A stretch of 60,029 bases of DNA, taken from positions 1 to 60,029 of the forward strand of contig CAYUHD010000001.1 of the NCBI GenBank assembly GCA_964444385.1. Direction: 5' to 3'. The position numbers were made by a program, and so were the translations under genes. Each line of letters begins with the position of its first letter. Within the stretch, counting starts at the first letter, position 1. Origin of the DNA: D2472 sp964444385. GTDB lineage: Bacteria > Pseudomonadota > Gammaproteobacteria > Magnimaribacterales > D2472. Below, one piece after another: positions 8,792 to 17,886 of this stretch. The notes under the pieces are model-generated. The model made no database searches, was not told the origin of the DNA, and saw only the letters and a list, made by a program, of their open reading frames with translations.

Positions 8792-9655
8792 TCATTTTCC
8801 CTGACTTAAAAAGATAAAATTATTGTATCTACTTTCTTTAATACCACCATTTTGCACTGCATTTATAACTGCGCAACCCTCATCATTTTCATGGGAGCAC
8901 TTTGGATAAGCGCACCTTGTAGAAAAATTCATAATTTCTGAAAAACCCAAGATAATTTCATTTGAACTTAGATGATCTATGCCAATATCTCTAACTCCCG
9001 GAGAATCAATTAGCTGCATATCATTGGCATTATATAGAGTAGAAACTGAGGTTGTATGAACGCCTTGATTTTTAGAAAGTGCTCTCGATAAGATTTTTTT
9101 TCCAGTGATTGCGGAGGTCAGTGTTGACTTACCAGAGCCAGAGGTGCCTACAAACATAGTAGTTTTTTTTAAAAGATATTCTTTTAAATCATTTATATTT
9201 GTTAATAATTTAGCTGAAATTTCAAAAGTCTTTATTCCGATGTCTTCATAAACTTTTCTATTTTCTTTAAAGACGTCATTTTTTAAAACATCGATTTTAT
9301 TAAAAATAATAAAAGGCTCTATGGAGGCATTGAGGGAAATTGCTATCCATTTATCTACAAAATCAAGATTGGTTTTGGGGCTTTTAGCGACTAAAATACC
9401 AATATTTGAAATGTTCGCAGCTATTGGTTTTTTGGTCTTTTCTTTTGACTTATAAAGCACAGTCAATCTATTCAAACGCTTTGTAACTAACCCTTGATAG
9501 TTACCCCCATCATGAATTGGCTCTATCTCGACGAGGTCTCCGACTACAATATTGATTCTTCCAAGGATTTTACATTTAAATTCCTTGCCTTCTGATACAA
9601 CACAGCATGAGTTTGAATAGAACTCAACTATTTGACCAGTTTGAACTTTTAACAT
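8792..9655 (-). CDS. rsgA: Ribosome small-subunit-dependent GTPase RsgA
   Basis: RsgA is a circularly permuted GTPase that checks late 30S assembly. An N-terminal OB fold is followed by the permuted G motifs: FNKID (G4), GTSGSGKSTL (G1/P-loop), DSPGVRD (G3). A C-terminal zinc knuckle follows (RCAYPKCSHENDEGC). I place the start at the ATG at 9655 because it opens the OB fold; a GTG at 9673 adds six residues. About 287 residues against roughly 350 in E. coli, lacking the N-terminal extension. It is divergent from orn, as in E. coli. Confidence 0.93.
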   Translation of the reverse strand: MLKVQTGQIVEFYSNSCCVVSEGKEFKCKILGRINIVVGDLVEIEPIHDGGNYQGLVTKRLNRLTVLYKSKEKTKKPIAANISNIGILVAKSPKTNLDFVDKWIAISLNASIEPFIIFNKIDVLKNDVFKENRKVYEDIGIKTFEISAKLLTNINDLKEYLLKKTTMFVGTSGSGKSTLTSAITGKKILSRALSKNQGVHTTSVSTLYNANDMQLIDSPGVRDIGIDHLSSNEIILGFSEIMNFSTRCAYPKCSHENDEGCAVINAVQNGGIKESRYNNFIFLSQGK

Positions 9656-9697
9656 CTTCGGCTCAAAATACACTATAGTTAAAATTTAACAACATAT

Positions 9698-10243
9698 ATG
9701 TCTACTCAAAAATCAAATCAAAATTTAATCTGGATCGATCTTGAGATGACAGGATTGGATCCAGAGAAAGAGAGAATTATAGAAATTGCTACCATTATTA
9801 CAGATACTAATCTTACCATTGTTGCCGAAGGCCCTAATTTAGTCATTAATCAAGCTAAAGAACTTATGGATAATATGGATGAATGGAATACCAATCAGCA
9901 TGGAAATTCTGGTCTAATTAAATCTGTTCATGAGAGCAGTATCTCCGAGCAAGCTGCAGAGATAGAGACTCTAGAATTTATTTCAAAGTATGTAGGCAAC
10001 AAGAAATCTCCAATGTGTGGGAATACCGTTTCTCATGATAGAAGGTTTTTAGCAAAGTATATGCCAGATTTAGAATCATATTTTCATTATCGGCACGTAG
10101 ATGTTTCTTCTGTAAAAGAACTTATTTCAAGATGGATGAATGACGCTCAGACTTATGAGAAAAAAGGCTCACATCGAGCCAAAGATGATATTAAAGAATC
10201 AATAAATGAATTGAAGCTTTACAAAGAAATGTTATTTGACTGA
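9698..10243 (+). CDS. orn: Oligoribonuclease
   Basis: Orn is the DEDDh 3'-5' exonuclease that clears very short RNAs, including pGpG from cyclic-di-GMP turnover. LIWIDLEMTGLDPEKERIIE (Exo I: D and E), GNTVSHDRRFLAKYMP (Exo II) and SHRAKDDIKESI (Exo III, with His and Asp) are all present. The 181-residue length is exact for the family. It is divergent from rsgA, with about 40 bases between starts, so the two promoters must be very compact. It ends one base before the convergent phosphatase. Confidence 0.96.
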   Translation: MSTQKSNQNLIWIDLEMTGLDPEKERIIEIATIITDTNLTIVAEGPNLVINQAKELMDNMDEWNTNQHGNSGLIKSVHESSISEQAAEIETLEFISKYVGNKKSPMCGNTVSHDRRFLAKYMPDLESYFHYRHVDVSSVKELISRWMNDAQTYEKKGSHRAKDDIKESINELKLYKEMLFD

Positions 10244-10244
10244 G

Positions 10245-11861
10245 TTAAGATTTGAGCTCTTCCAATTTTAGCTCTTTTTGATGGATTACAAAGGATTTTG
10301 ATGATTTAATTTTAGGGTTGATCTTATCCAATTCTTTTATGTAATTAAAAGTGGCCAAGATTGAATCTTTTTTAATGTCTAAAGAAAGAAAACCTCTATT
10401 AGTGGGGTCCATCCATTGAAGCTCTTTATTGATTTCCACAATGCTTTCAACAAACTCTCTTTCATTAAGATTCAATCTATCTGTAATTCCAGGCGATGTC
10501 ACAGAGGGGGCCCCTAGCTCTACCCCTACCTTTTCACCATGATGATTTTGCAGCTCAGAAACCCAACTATTATGGGTATCTCCAGCCAGACTAATAAACC
10601 GCTTTCCTGCATTGCTCATTAATTGGTAAAGTTTTTTTCTTTCTTCGGGGTAGCCATCCCATGCATCAAGATTAGAAGGTATCCCTAAGCCACGAAATTT
10701 TAAATAAGGCTTTAAAAAGCTTGGAATATCCTCTGCTTTTATCATTTCACTTAAATCAGGGAACTTCAATTTTGTCATTAAGACTTGTTGACCAAAAATA
10801 GTCCAAACAGCATTTGCCTTTAAAATGCTATTTTCAACCCAAGATAGCTGTTCAAAGCCCAGTAGGTTTCTATCATTTGAATTAAGATTGTTATAAAATT
10901 TAGCTTGATTGAACCCAGATTTGCTCAGGTAGTCTTTTGGTTGAATTTGTTTATCTCTGGCATATTGCCTGGTATCTAACATGACTAAATGTATGAGTTT
11001 TCCTATAGTGAATTCTCTAAATATTTTTCGTTTATTTTTCTGTTCTCTGATGGGCATCCATTCATAATATGCTTTGATTGCTGCAGATCTTCGAGTATAA
11101 AAATCTCCTTCCGTCCCATCTTTAGAATGATTTTCTGCACCTCGCTTCCAAGTATTATTTGAAAATTCATGATCATCCCATACCGCTATAAGTGGTGCAT
11201 TTTTATGAAGAGCCTGAGAGCCTTGGTCAAGTTTATATTGAGCATGTCTTTGTCTGTAATCAGAAAGGGTGATCATTTCGTGAAGGGGGCTCGGGACCCT
11301 TCCTAGTTTTTCGGCTTTGGTAGTAGCATAGCCACCCATAGGGTATTCATATAAATAATCGCCTAGATGCAACCAAAGATCTAAATCATCTTTTTCCGCG
11401 GCAGCTTGATAAGCATTGAAAAACCCTGCTGGATAATTGCTACAACTAAATATTCCAATCTTTACCTTTAAAATGCTTTTAGAGAATGTCTTTGATTTAC
11501 CAATTTCAGAAATAACATCCCCTGCTCTAAATCTATAAAAAAATCCTTTATCGCTATCGCAATATCTGCTAGCTAAAAAATCATATTTAATTGTGTAGTC
11601 TGTTATAGAGGAGGTTTGTAACCTTTTTGAAAATGCTATTTTTGAAAAGTTTTTACTTTCTGAAATTTCAAGAATTGCTTCGAGTGGACCAGGTTGTTTT
11701 GGTGTTACTCTAGTCCATAAAATTACTCTATCTTCTAGCGGGTCTCCGCTGGCAACGCCGTGATTGAAAAAAAAAGTATTTTTTGAGCAGCTAGTACTAA
11801 GTGACGCTGTAACTCCAATGGCACTAATTGAAGATATTTTTATGGCCTGCCTTCTTTTCAT
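10245..11861 (-). CDS. PhoD-family alkaline phosphatase with Tat/lipoprotein-like signal
   Basis: PhoD-type phosphatases/phosphodiesterases act in the periplasm with Ca and Fe cofactors and are usually exported folded by Tat. The N-terminus MKRRQAIKISSISAIG carries an RR motif and hydrophobic stretch, followed by a possible lipobox at SLSTSC. The PhoD N-domain (FFNHGVASGDPLEDRVILWT) and metal motifs LWLHLGDYLYE, AVWDDHEFSNN and SLAGDTHNSWV follow. At 538 residues it is full length. The presence of tatABC 4 kb away fits the predicted route. Phosphodiesterase versus monoesterase specificity is not decidable here. Confidence 0.9.
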   Translation of the reverse strand: MKRRQAIKISSISAIGVTASLSTSCSKNTFFFNHGVASGDPLEDRVILWTRVTPKQPGPLEAILEISESKNFSKIAFSKRLQTSSITDYTIKYDFLASRYCDSDKGFFYRFRAGDVISEIGKSKTFSKSILKVKIGIFSCSNYPAGFFNAYQAAAEKDDLDLWLHLGDYLYEYPMGGYATTKAEKLGRVPSPLHEMITLSDYRQRHAQYKLDQGSQALHKNAPLIAVWDDHEFSNNTWKRGAENHSKDGTEGDFYTRRSAAIKAYYEWMPIREQKNKRKIFREFTIGKLIHLVMLDTRQYARDKQIQPKDYLSKSGFNQAKFYNNLNSNDRNLLGFEQLSWVENSILKANAVWTIFGQQVLMTKLKFPDLSEMIKAEDIPSFLKPYLKFRGLGIPSNLDAWDGYPEERKKLYQLMSNAGKRFISLAGDTHNSWVSELQNHHGEKVGVELGAPSVTSPGITDRLNLNEREFVESIVEINKELQWMDPTNRGFLSLDIKKDSILATFNYIKELDKINPKIKSSKSFVIHQKELKLEELKS

Positions 11862-11927
11862 TACAAAATGTTAACAGCGATTTGTAAAAATTGTTTAACA
11901 TTAAAGATTAAATTTCGAAAATTGGCC

Positions 11928-12248
11928 TTACTTATTTGCAGGCTGAATATTTATTGGCAAAGGCGATACCTGATTTTTATTTTGCTTTATCTTAGCTTCC
12001 CCAGACTCAACCACTTCATCTATCCTAATTACTGAATTAATGGGAATATATGATCTTTGTACAGATTTAAATTCTTTTTCTAATTTTTCAGATGTTGGGT
12101 CCACTACTAGCTGTTTATTTTGTTTGAATATATACTCTTCCACCTCTATGAAACCATACATATCACTTTGATAAATTTGCTTAGCAAAAATTTCGTATAT
12201 TTCACCAAGCTGCATAAAGATAATCTTGTAAGTCTTCTTTTTTGTCAT
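11928..12248 (-). CDS. DUF1820 family protein
   Basis: This is a 106-residue conserved hypothetical matching, from memory, the gammaproteobacterial DUF1820 family: YKIIFMQLGEIYEIFAKQIY, SDMYGFIEVEEYIF, VVDPTSEKLEKEF, RSYIPINSVIRIDEV. No signal peptide or membrane segment is seen, so it is probably cytosolic. The C-terminus is a short Pro/Asn-rich tail. It is divergent from miaB across 57 bases. No function is established for the family, and none is proposed. Confidence 0.8.
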   Translation of the reverse strand: MTKKKTYKIIFMQLGEIYEIFAKQIYQSDMYGFIEVEEYIFKQNKQLVVDPTSEKLEKEFKSVQRSYIPINSVIRIDEVVESGEAKIKQNKNQVSPLPINIQPANK

Positions 12249-12305
12249 AATTAATTATATGGGAACAAAATTTGATAATAAAAGATTTTTATCAATAATT
12301 TAGAT

Positions 12306-13628
12306 ATGACAAAAAAATTATATATAAAAACTCATGGTTGTCAGATGAACGAGTATGATTCAGCCAAGATGATGGATCTTTTGAAAGAAGAAGATTTTGA
12401 ACTTGCTGAAAGTGAAGATCAGGCGGATCTTTTGATATTGAATACATGCTCAATAAGAGAAAAAGCTCAGGAGAAGGTCTTTCATCAAATAGGCAGATGG
12501 AGAAAGATTAAAGAGGAAAAACCTGAATTAAAAATTGCAATTGGTGGATGTGTTGCTTCACAAGAAGGCAAAGATATTATTAAAAGAGCTCCTGCTGTCG
12601 ATATAGTGTTTGGCCCCCAAACTCTGCATAAACTTCCAGATCTATATAAAAATAAAGAAAAAACCAATGAGAACCAGATAGATATTTCTTTTCCAAAACT
12701 AGAAAAATTTAACTATTTTCCTGTGAGTGGCACTGGCAAGCCATCAGCTTTTGTTTCAATTGCTGAAGGATGTAATAAGTATTGCTCATTTTGTGTCGTT
12801 CCCAAAACTCGTGGTCATGAGGTATCTAGGAGTGTTGAAGATATTCTCAATGAGGTATCTGTTTTAGCTGATAAAGGAACCAAAGAAATTAATTTTCTTG
12901 GACAAAACGTCAATAATTTTAAAGGAACCCATAAGGGAGAGAAGTCATCATTAGCCAAACTAATTGAATTATCATCAAAGATTCAGAACATTGAAAGAAT
13001 TAGATTTACCACAAGCCATCCTCATGAATTTAAAGATGACTTAGTTGAAGTTTATGACAGGGTTCCTGAATTAGTTAGCCATGTCCATTTACCTGTGCAA
13101 AGCGGTTCAGATAAAATTTTGAAATTAATGAGAAGAAGATACAACGCAGAGAAATATCTAAAACTTGTAGAAAGGATAAGGGCTGTAAGACCTGATATGA
13201 GCTTTTCTTCTGATTTTATTGTTGGGTTTCCGGGTGAAACTAAGGATGATTTTCAAGAGACTATGAATATTATAAATGAAGTTCAGTTTGATGAGTCATT
13301 TAGTTTTATATATAGCCCCAGACCAAATACAACGGCCTCTGGAATGCCAGACGACGTATTATTGCAAGAAAAGAAAGAGCGTTTAGATATCTTGCAATCA
13401 AGACTTAATCAACTATCCTTTGGATTTAGTCGGAAAAAGGTAGGAACAATTCAAAGTTGTTTAATTTATGGTCAATCTAGAAGAGACCCGGGTCAACTTC
13501 AAGGAAGAACTATTTGTAACAGAATAGTAAATTTTCAATCTGATAAAATAGATTTAGTTGGTCGCCTAGTTAATATTCAAATTCAAGAAGCTCTGCCAAA
13601 TAGCCTTAGAGGAAGTATAGAAAATTAA
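12306..13628 (+). CDS. miaB: tRNA-2-methylthio-N6-dimethylallyladenosine synthase MiaB
   Basis: MiaB is a radical-SAM methylthiotransferase acting on i6A37 of tRNAs. An N-terminal domain with three cluster cysteines (KTHGCQMNEYD, NTCSIREKA, GGCVASQEG) precedes the radical-SAM CxxxCxxC motif in GCNKYCSFCVVPKTRG, and a TRAM domain closes the protein. At 440 residues it is of normal length. It starts an operon: the stop overlaps the phoH start by one base, and phoH, ybeY, corC and lnt follow as in most gammaproteobacteria. Confidence 0.97.
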   Translation: MTKKLYIKTHGCQMNEYDSAKMMDLLKEEDFELAESEDQADLLILNTCSIREKAQEKVFHQIGRWRKIKEEKPELKIAIGGCVASQEGKDIIKRAPAVDIVFGPQTLHKLPDLYKNKEKTNENQIDISFPKLEKFNYFPVSGTGKPSAFVSIAEGCNKYCSFCVVPKTRGHEVSRSVEDILNEVSVLADKGTKEINFLGQNVNNFKGTHKGEKSSLAKLIELSSKIQNIERIRFTTSHPHEFKDDLVEVYDRVPELVSHVHLPVQSGSDKILKLMRRRYNAEKYLKLVERIRAVRPDMSFSSDFIVGFPGETKDDFQETMNIINEVQFDESFSFIYSPRPNTTASGMPDDVLLQEKKERLDILQSRLNQLSFGFSRKKVGTIQSCLIYGQSRRDPGQLQGRTICNRIVNFQSDKIDLVGRLVNIQIQEALPNSLRGSIEN

Positions 13629-14602
13629 TGTCGAAAGATTTCTCTCTTGCTAGCTTAGAACTGAATCCAAATGATGCTAATATTTTGATAAGATTTGTTG
13701 GTGAATTAAATAAAAATCTTAAGTTTGTAGAGAAAAGCTTTGGGGTTAAAATCTTTCAAAATGGAAATAAGATCAGCATCTCAGGTGAAGAAGATAGTAT
13801 TAAAAAAGCCTCCAATGCAATAAAAGATTTATATATATCAACATCGAAAGGAATTGAGCTTTCTAGAGAAAACATTCAAATGGTAATAAATAATAATGAA
13901 GAAATTAATTCAAGCTCTGTATCTTCTGGTGGGAAAGAGCACATAATTAAAACGCCGAAAAAAATTATTAAGCCAAGAGGCAAAAATCAAAATGATTATT
14001 TGGGCAATATGAATAATTTTGAGGTTAACTTTGGAGTTGGTCCTGCCGGTACTGGAAAAACTTATCTAGCTGTTGCAAGGGCTGTTGAGATGCTTGTTAA
14101 AGAAGATGTACAAAAAATTATTCTTATACGCCCTGCTGTTGAGGCAGGTGAAAAGCTAGGTTTTCTTCCTGGAGATTTGTCGCAAAAAGTTGATCCTTAT
14201 CTTAGGCCTCTATATGACGCTTTGTATGAAATGCTTGGTTTTGAACAGGTAGTGCGTTTGCTAGAGAGAGAAATCCTTGAAGTGGCACCACTTGGGTATT
14301 TGAGAGGAAGAACATTAAACAATGCTTTCATTATTATGGATGAAAGCCAAAATACCACTGTTGATCAAATGAAAATGTTTTTAACAAGGATGGGTTTTGG
14401 ATCTTATGCGGTTATTAATGGTGACATGACTCAAATTGATCTCCCCAAAGATATTGATTCTGGGCTTGTTCATGCCCTTAGGGTTTTAGATGGATTAGAA
14501 AACATTGGTTTTACTATTTTTAATTCAAAAGATGTTGTTAGACATCCTTTGGTAAAAAAAATTGTGGACGCATATGATCAATTTGAGCACAAAAAAAATT
14601 GA
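13628..14602 (+). CDS. phoH: PhoH-like ATPase YbeZ
   Basis: PhoH/YbeZ is a P-loop NTPase linked to RNA metabolism that partners with the endoribonuclease YbeY. An N-terminal KH-like region is followed by the Walker A motif GPAGTGKTYLA and the Walker B region FIIMDESQNTT; GDMTQIDLP is a further family motif. At 324 residues it matches the family. It overlaps miaB by one base, and its stop overlaps the TTG start of ybeY, so the three genes are probably translationally coupled. Confidence 0.95.
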   Translation: MSKDFSLASLELNPNDANILIRFVGELNKNLKFVEKSFGVKIFQNGNKISISGEEDSIKKASNAIKDLYISTSKGIELSRENIQMVINNNEEINSSSVSSGGKEHIIKTPKKIIKPRGKNQNDYLGNMNNFEVNFGVGPAGTGKTYLAVARAVEMLVKEDVQKIILIRPAVEAGEKLGFLPGDLSQKVDPYLRPLYDALYEMLGFEQVVRLLEREILEVAPLGYLRGRTLNNAFIIMDESQNTTVDQMKMFLTRMGFGSYAVINGDMTQIDLPKDIDSGLVHALRVLDGLENIGFTIFNSKDVVRHPLVKKIVDAYDQFEHKKN

Positions 14603-15051
14603 GCTTAAATATTTCTGCTAGCGACCTTCATGAGCTCCCAACAGAGTTAGAAAAAAGATTGGATTTATTGGCAGAACATATTTTGCTTGATCAAAATAAA
14701 GGGGGGCTAAGAGTAAATCTTAAACTTATATCGAGCAAAGAAATGATAGAGCTTAATAAAGAGTTTAGGGAAAAAGATTTAGATACAAATGTTTTATCTT
14801 TTCCTGTTAGTAACGATATTCAAAAGATTACAGGTGAATTGGGCGACATTGCAATGAGCATCTCTTACATACAAAACGAGTCACAGAACTTGAATAGAGA
14901 CGCGGAGGATCATATGATGCATCTATTAGCACATGGAATACTTCATTTATTAGGTTTTGATCATAAACAAGACCAAGATGCCAACATAATGGAGGCTCAA
15001 GAGATTAAATACCTAGAGTTTTTTAAAATAGCTAACCCTTACTTAATATGA
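14599..15051 (+). CDS. ybeY: Endoribonuclease YbeY (rRNA maturation factor)
   Basis: YbeY is a zinc-dependent RNase involved in 16S rRNA 3' maturation and ribosome quality control. The zinc-binding motif HGILHLLGFDH (HxxxHxxxxxH) is intact, preceded by DTNVLSFP. The start is TTG at 14599, inside the phoH stop region. No ATG lies between it and the conserved core, so the rare start is likely. Length 150 residues. The stop overlaps the corC start. Confidence 0.94.
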   Translation: MSLNISASDLHELPTELEKRLDLLAEHILLDQNKGGLRVNLKLISSKEMIELNKEFREKDLDTNVLSFPVSNDIQKITGELGDIAMSISYIQNESQNLNRDAEDHMMHLLAHGILHLLGFDHKQDQDANIMEAQEIKYLEFFKIANPYLI

Positions 15052-15890
15052 CCAACCAAGATACTGATCAAGACCAACCTCCGTCGAGTTTTTTAAACAA
15101 AATAAAACGTTTTTTTACCATAAAGCCATCTAGCTTGGATGACGTATCTGTTTTGCTTGAAGATGCCTTAACCGCCAGAGTAATAGATAAAGAGGCTCAG
15201 TTCATAGCCGAAAGAGCAATTAGATTAGGAAACACTGCTGTCAAAGAGATAATGGTCCCTAGGGTTGAAATGGTAATTCTTGCGCCAGATGAAGACCCTA
15301 TAGGGATGATTAATAGAATTATTGATTCAGGTCATTCTAGATACCCTGTTCTGGGACCAGCTAAAAATGAAGTTCAGGGTATTTTGCTTGCTAAAGACTT
15401 ACTACCAACAATAAATTCAGATTTAGAAGATTTTAACCTCCACAATCTCATTAGGGACATTAAAGTTGTTCCAGAATCCAAGAAAGCTGATTCTTTGCTT
15501 GAAGAATTTAAGAAAGATCGATCACATATGGCTATTGTTATTGATGAATACGGAACTATATCTGGCCTAGTGACCATTGAAGACATCCTCGAAGAGCTTG
15601 TCGGGGAAATTGAAGACGAGCATGATTTTGATGATGAAGATCTGATTCAGGTAAGTGAGCATGAATATATTGCTGATGCCACATTAGAACTCTCGGAATT
15701 TGAAAATAAATTTAATAAGAATTTTAATGGTATGGATGCTGAAACTTTGGCTGGGTTATTTATTAGCAAATTAGGATTTCTCCCTAAGGTTGGCGATAAA
15801 ATTGAATTAGATAATATGATTCTTGCAGTGACGGCTGCGGACAAAAGAAAAATAAAAAAAATTGGCATCACCATTAAAACAAATATATAG
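15048..15890 (+). CDS. corC: CBS-domain protein CorC/YbeX
   Basis: CorC-like proteins carry a CBS pair and a CorC_HlyC C-terminal domain and are linked to Mg/Co efflux or, as YbeX, to ribosome metabolism. The tandem CBS domains span roughly residues 65-190 (IMVPRVEMVIL; HMAIVIDEYGTISGLVTIED), followed by the acidic linker EIEDEHDFDDED and the CorC_HlyC domain. No membrane domain is present, so it is the soluble YbeX type. At 280 residues it has the usual length. Context miaB-phoH-ybeY-corC-lnt is canonical. Confidence 0.93.
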   Translation: MTNQDTDQDQPPSSFLNKIKRFFTIKPSSLDDVSVLLEDALTARVIDKEAQFIAERAIRLGNTAVKEIMVPRVEMVILAPDEDPIGMINRIIDSGHSRYPVLGPAKNEVQGILLAKDLLPTINSDLEDFNLHNLIRDIKVVPESKKADSLLEEFKKDRSHMAIVIDEYGTISGLVTIEDILEELVGEIEDEHDFDDEDLIQVSEHEYIADATLELSEFENKFNKNFNGMDAETLAGLFISKLGFLPKVGDKIELDNMILAVTAADKRKIKKIGITIKTNI

Positions 15891-17340
15891 CTTTCCTTTC
15901 ATTCAGTATTTATTTCTAGGATTTATTGGCGGAATTTCTGCTTTTGCATTTAGCCCATTTAACATAAAATTAGCTATCGTAATATCTCTGATAATATTCA
16001 TTTATTCAGTCATTAATTCTACAAATTTTACACAAGCTTTAAAGCGCGCAATTGCTTGGGGTACTGGGTATTGGATAAGCGGAACAGGATGGTTAATAGT
16101 AAGTATTTACTATTATGGAAATACCAACTTTATAATATCTATTTCCATAGTTATATTAATGGGGATTCTTCTTTCTATTGTATTTATCGCCCCTTTTTCA
16201 ACTATAAAATTGATTGAGTTTAATCAAAATATTTTTTTAAGCAGCATGGTTTTTTCAAGCTTGTTAACGCTATTGGAGCTATCAAGATTTTTGTTTCTAG
16301 GAGGCTTTCCATGGCTTTTACCGGGCTTGGTATTTATAGATACTTTTGCTGTAAGCGTGATTCCAATTTTTGGAGTATATGGCGCCTCATTTATTATTTA
16401 TTTTTTATCATCATTGATAGCTTTATCTGCACTTAACAAAAAAAAGAATCTTTTTGTCTTAGGTATGCTTTGTTTATCAATTTTGTTGCCCTATCAGAAT
16501 AATCAGAAAGAAACCCTTGGTGAAAGCTTAAGTCTTGCAATTATTCAACCATCCCTAGATCCTTTTAGAAAATTCCAGCCAGAAGCTTACTTAAATATTG
16601 AAGATACATTGATTGATTTAACGAATGAGAATTTAAATGCAGATCTAATAATTTGGCCTGAGTCACCCTTCCCATACTTAAGCTCTAGTCCAAAAATGAA
16701 AAATTTGTTCACAAGGGTAGATGAGGCTCCAACTATTATGTCTGGAGCATGGGAATATAAAAACAATAGCCTATATAACGCAATGACTGTTCTAGGGACC
16801 AATCAAAGTTATTCTAAAAGACATCTTGTACCTTTTGGAGAATATGTACCTTTTGAGGGTATTTTAAGAGGTTTAATTGGGTTTTTTGATTTGCCTATGT
16901 CATCAGTAAGTGAAGGACAATCAAACCAGGGCCTTTTTGAAATCGGTAATTTTAAAATTTTAGGAATGATTTGTTTTGATGTTGCATTCCCCCTAAGTTA
17001 TTTAAGAGAGACTAAAGATGCTCACTTTATAGTGAATATAAGCAATGACACTTGGTTTGGTAGATCATATGGTCCATATCAACATTTACAAATAGTCAGG
17101 GCAAGGGCAATCGAGTCCAATAAATGGATAGCTAGAGGAACTTCAGACGGTATTTCAACAATTGTTGATAATAAAGGAACAATTGTTAATTTATTACCCA
17201 AAGGAGCAAGAGGTTCATTAATAGGTAAAATCTATAAAACCACAGAATCAAGCTTTTTTTATAGATTTGGTTATTTAGTTACTCCTCTAATATCTTTTAT
17301 TTTGTTGATACAACTTCTTGTATTAAGATTAAGAAAATGA
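15862..17340 (+). CDS. lnt: Apolipoprotein N-acyltransferase
   Basis: Lnt N-acylates the lipoprotein N-terminal cysteine in the inner membrane. About six to seven hydrophobic segments precede a nitrilase-like domain with the triad visible: Glu in IIWPESPFPY, Lys in SKRHLVPFGEYVP, Cys in GMICFDVAFP. E. coli has CYE after the nucleophile whereas this protein has CFD. The start is TTG at 15862, overlapping corC by 29 bases. At 492 residues it is close to the 512 of E. coli. Its stop overlaps the L,D-transpeptidase start. Confidence 0.94.
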   Translation: MASPLKQIYSFPFIQYLFLGFIGGISAFAFSPFNIKLAIVISLIIFIYSVINSTNFTQALKRAIAWGTGYWISGTGWLIVSIYYYGNTNFIISISIVILMGILLSIVFIAPFSTIKLIEFNQNIFLSSMVFSSLLTLLELSRFLFLGGFPWLLPGLVFIDTFAVSVIPIFGVYGASFIIYFLSSLIALSALNKKKNLFVLGMLCLSILLPYQNNQKETLGESLSLAIIQPSLDPFRKFQPEAYLNIEDTLIDLTNENLNADLIIWPESPFPYLSSSPKMKNLFTRVDEAPTIMSGAWEYKNNSLYNAMTVLGTNQSYSKRHLVPFGEYVPFEGILRGLIGFFDLPMSSVSEGQSNQGLFEIGNFKILGMICFDVAFPLSYLRETKDAHFIVNISNDTWFGRSYGPYQHLQIVRARAIESNKWIARGTSDGISTIVDNKGTIVNLLPKGARGSLIGKIYKTTESSFFYRFGYLVTPLISFILLIQLLVLRLRK

Positions 17341-17870
17341 GATTTATTTCTTTTATTTTACTTCCATTCTTTTCTTTAGCCTTATGTGCAGATTATTCTA
17401 TAAATATAAGTATTTCCGAGCAAAGGCTTTACTTACTTTATAATGACGGCCTTATAAGAAGCTATCCAATCTCTAGTTCAGCTTACGGAGAAGGCCAGAC
17501 CGTGAACTCATTCAAGACTCCTCTTGGAAGTCATGAGATTGAAACAAAAATAGGCACAAATGTTGAAAAATATCAATTTTTTGTTAGTCGCCAACATATT
17601 CCTCAAAAAGTTAATATCATCCATGAAGCCATTGATTCAGAGGATGATTTTATTACAACCAGGATAATGTGGCTTACAGGCCTAACTGAAGGCTTTAACA
17701 AGGGTAATAATGTAGATTCTTTCAATAGATTTATCTACATTCATGGTACTCATGAAGAGGGCTTAATAGGCAAAAAGGCATCACATGGCTGTATTAGGAT
17801 GCTAAATCATGATGTTTTAGAGCTTTTTGAGATGATTCCAGTAAAAACTGCTGTAAATATCTATTTATAG
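17337..17870 (+). CDS. L,D-transpeptidase (YkuD domain), exported
   Basis: YkuD proteins form 3-3 peptidoglycan cross-links or attach lipoproteins to the wall. A signal peptide (MRFISFILLPFFSLALCA) is followed by the YkuD domain: SEQRLYLLYNDG at the N-terminus and the catalytic IHGTHEEGLIGKKASHGCIR, with His and the SHGCxR nucleophile. At 177 residues it is a minimal one-domain enzyme. The ATG overlaps the lnt stop, tying two envelope genes together. It converges on the fused beta-oxidation gene. Confidence 0.92.
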   Translation: MRFISFILLPFFSLALCADYSINISISEQRLYLLYNDGLIRSYPISSSAYGEGQTVNSFKTPLGSHEIETKIGTNVEKYQFFVSRQHIPQKVNIIHEAIDSEDDFITTRIMWLTGLTEGFNKGNNVDSFNRFIYIHGTHEEGLIGKKASHGCIRMLNHDVLELFEMIPVKTAVNIYL

Positions 17871-17886
17871 GCGTTTTAGACCTATA
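17866..17886. terminator. Possible small bidirectional hairpin between convergent genes
   Basis: TATAGG at 17866-17871 and CCTATA at 17881-17886 form a six-pair inverted repeat across the 11-base gap between the convergent ldt and fad genes. The loop contains TTTT. The stem is short and AT-rich, so a terminator role is only possible. Confidence 0.25.
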
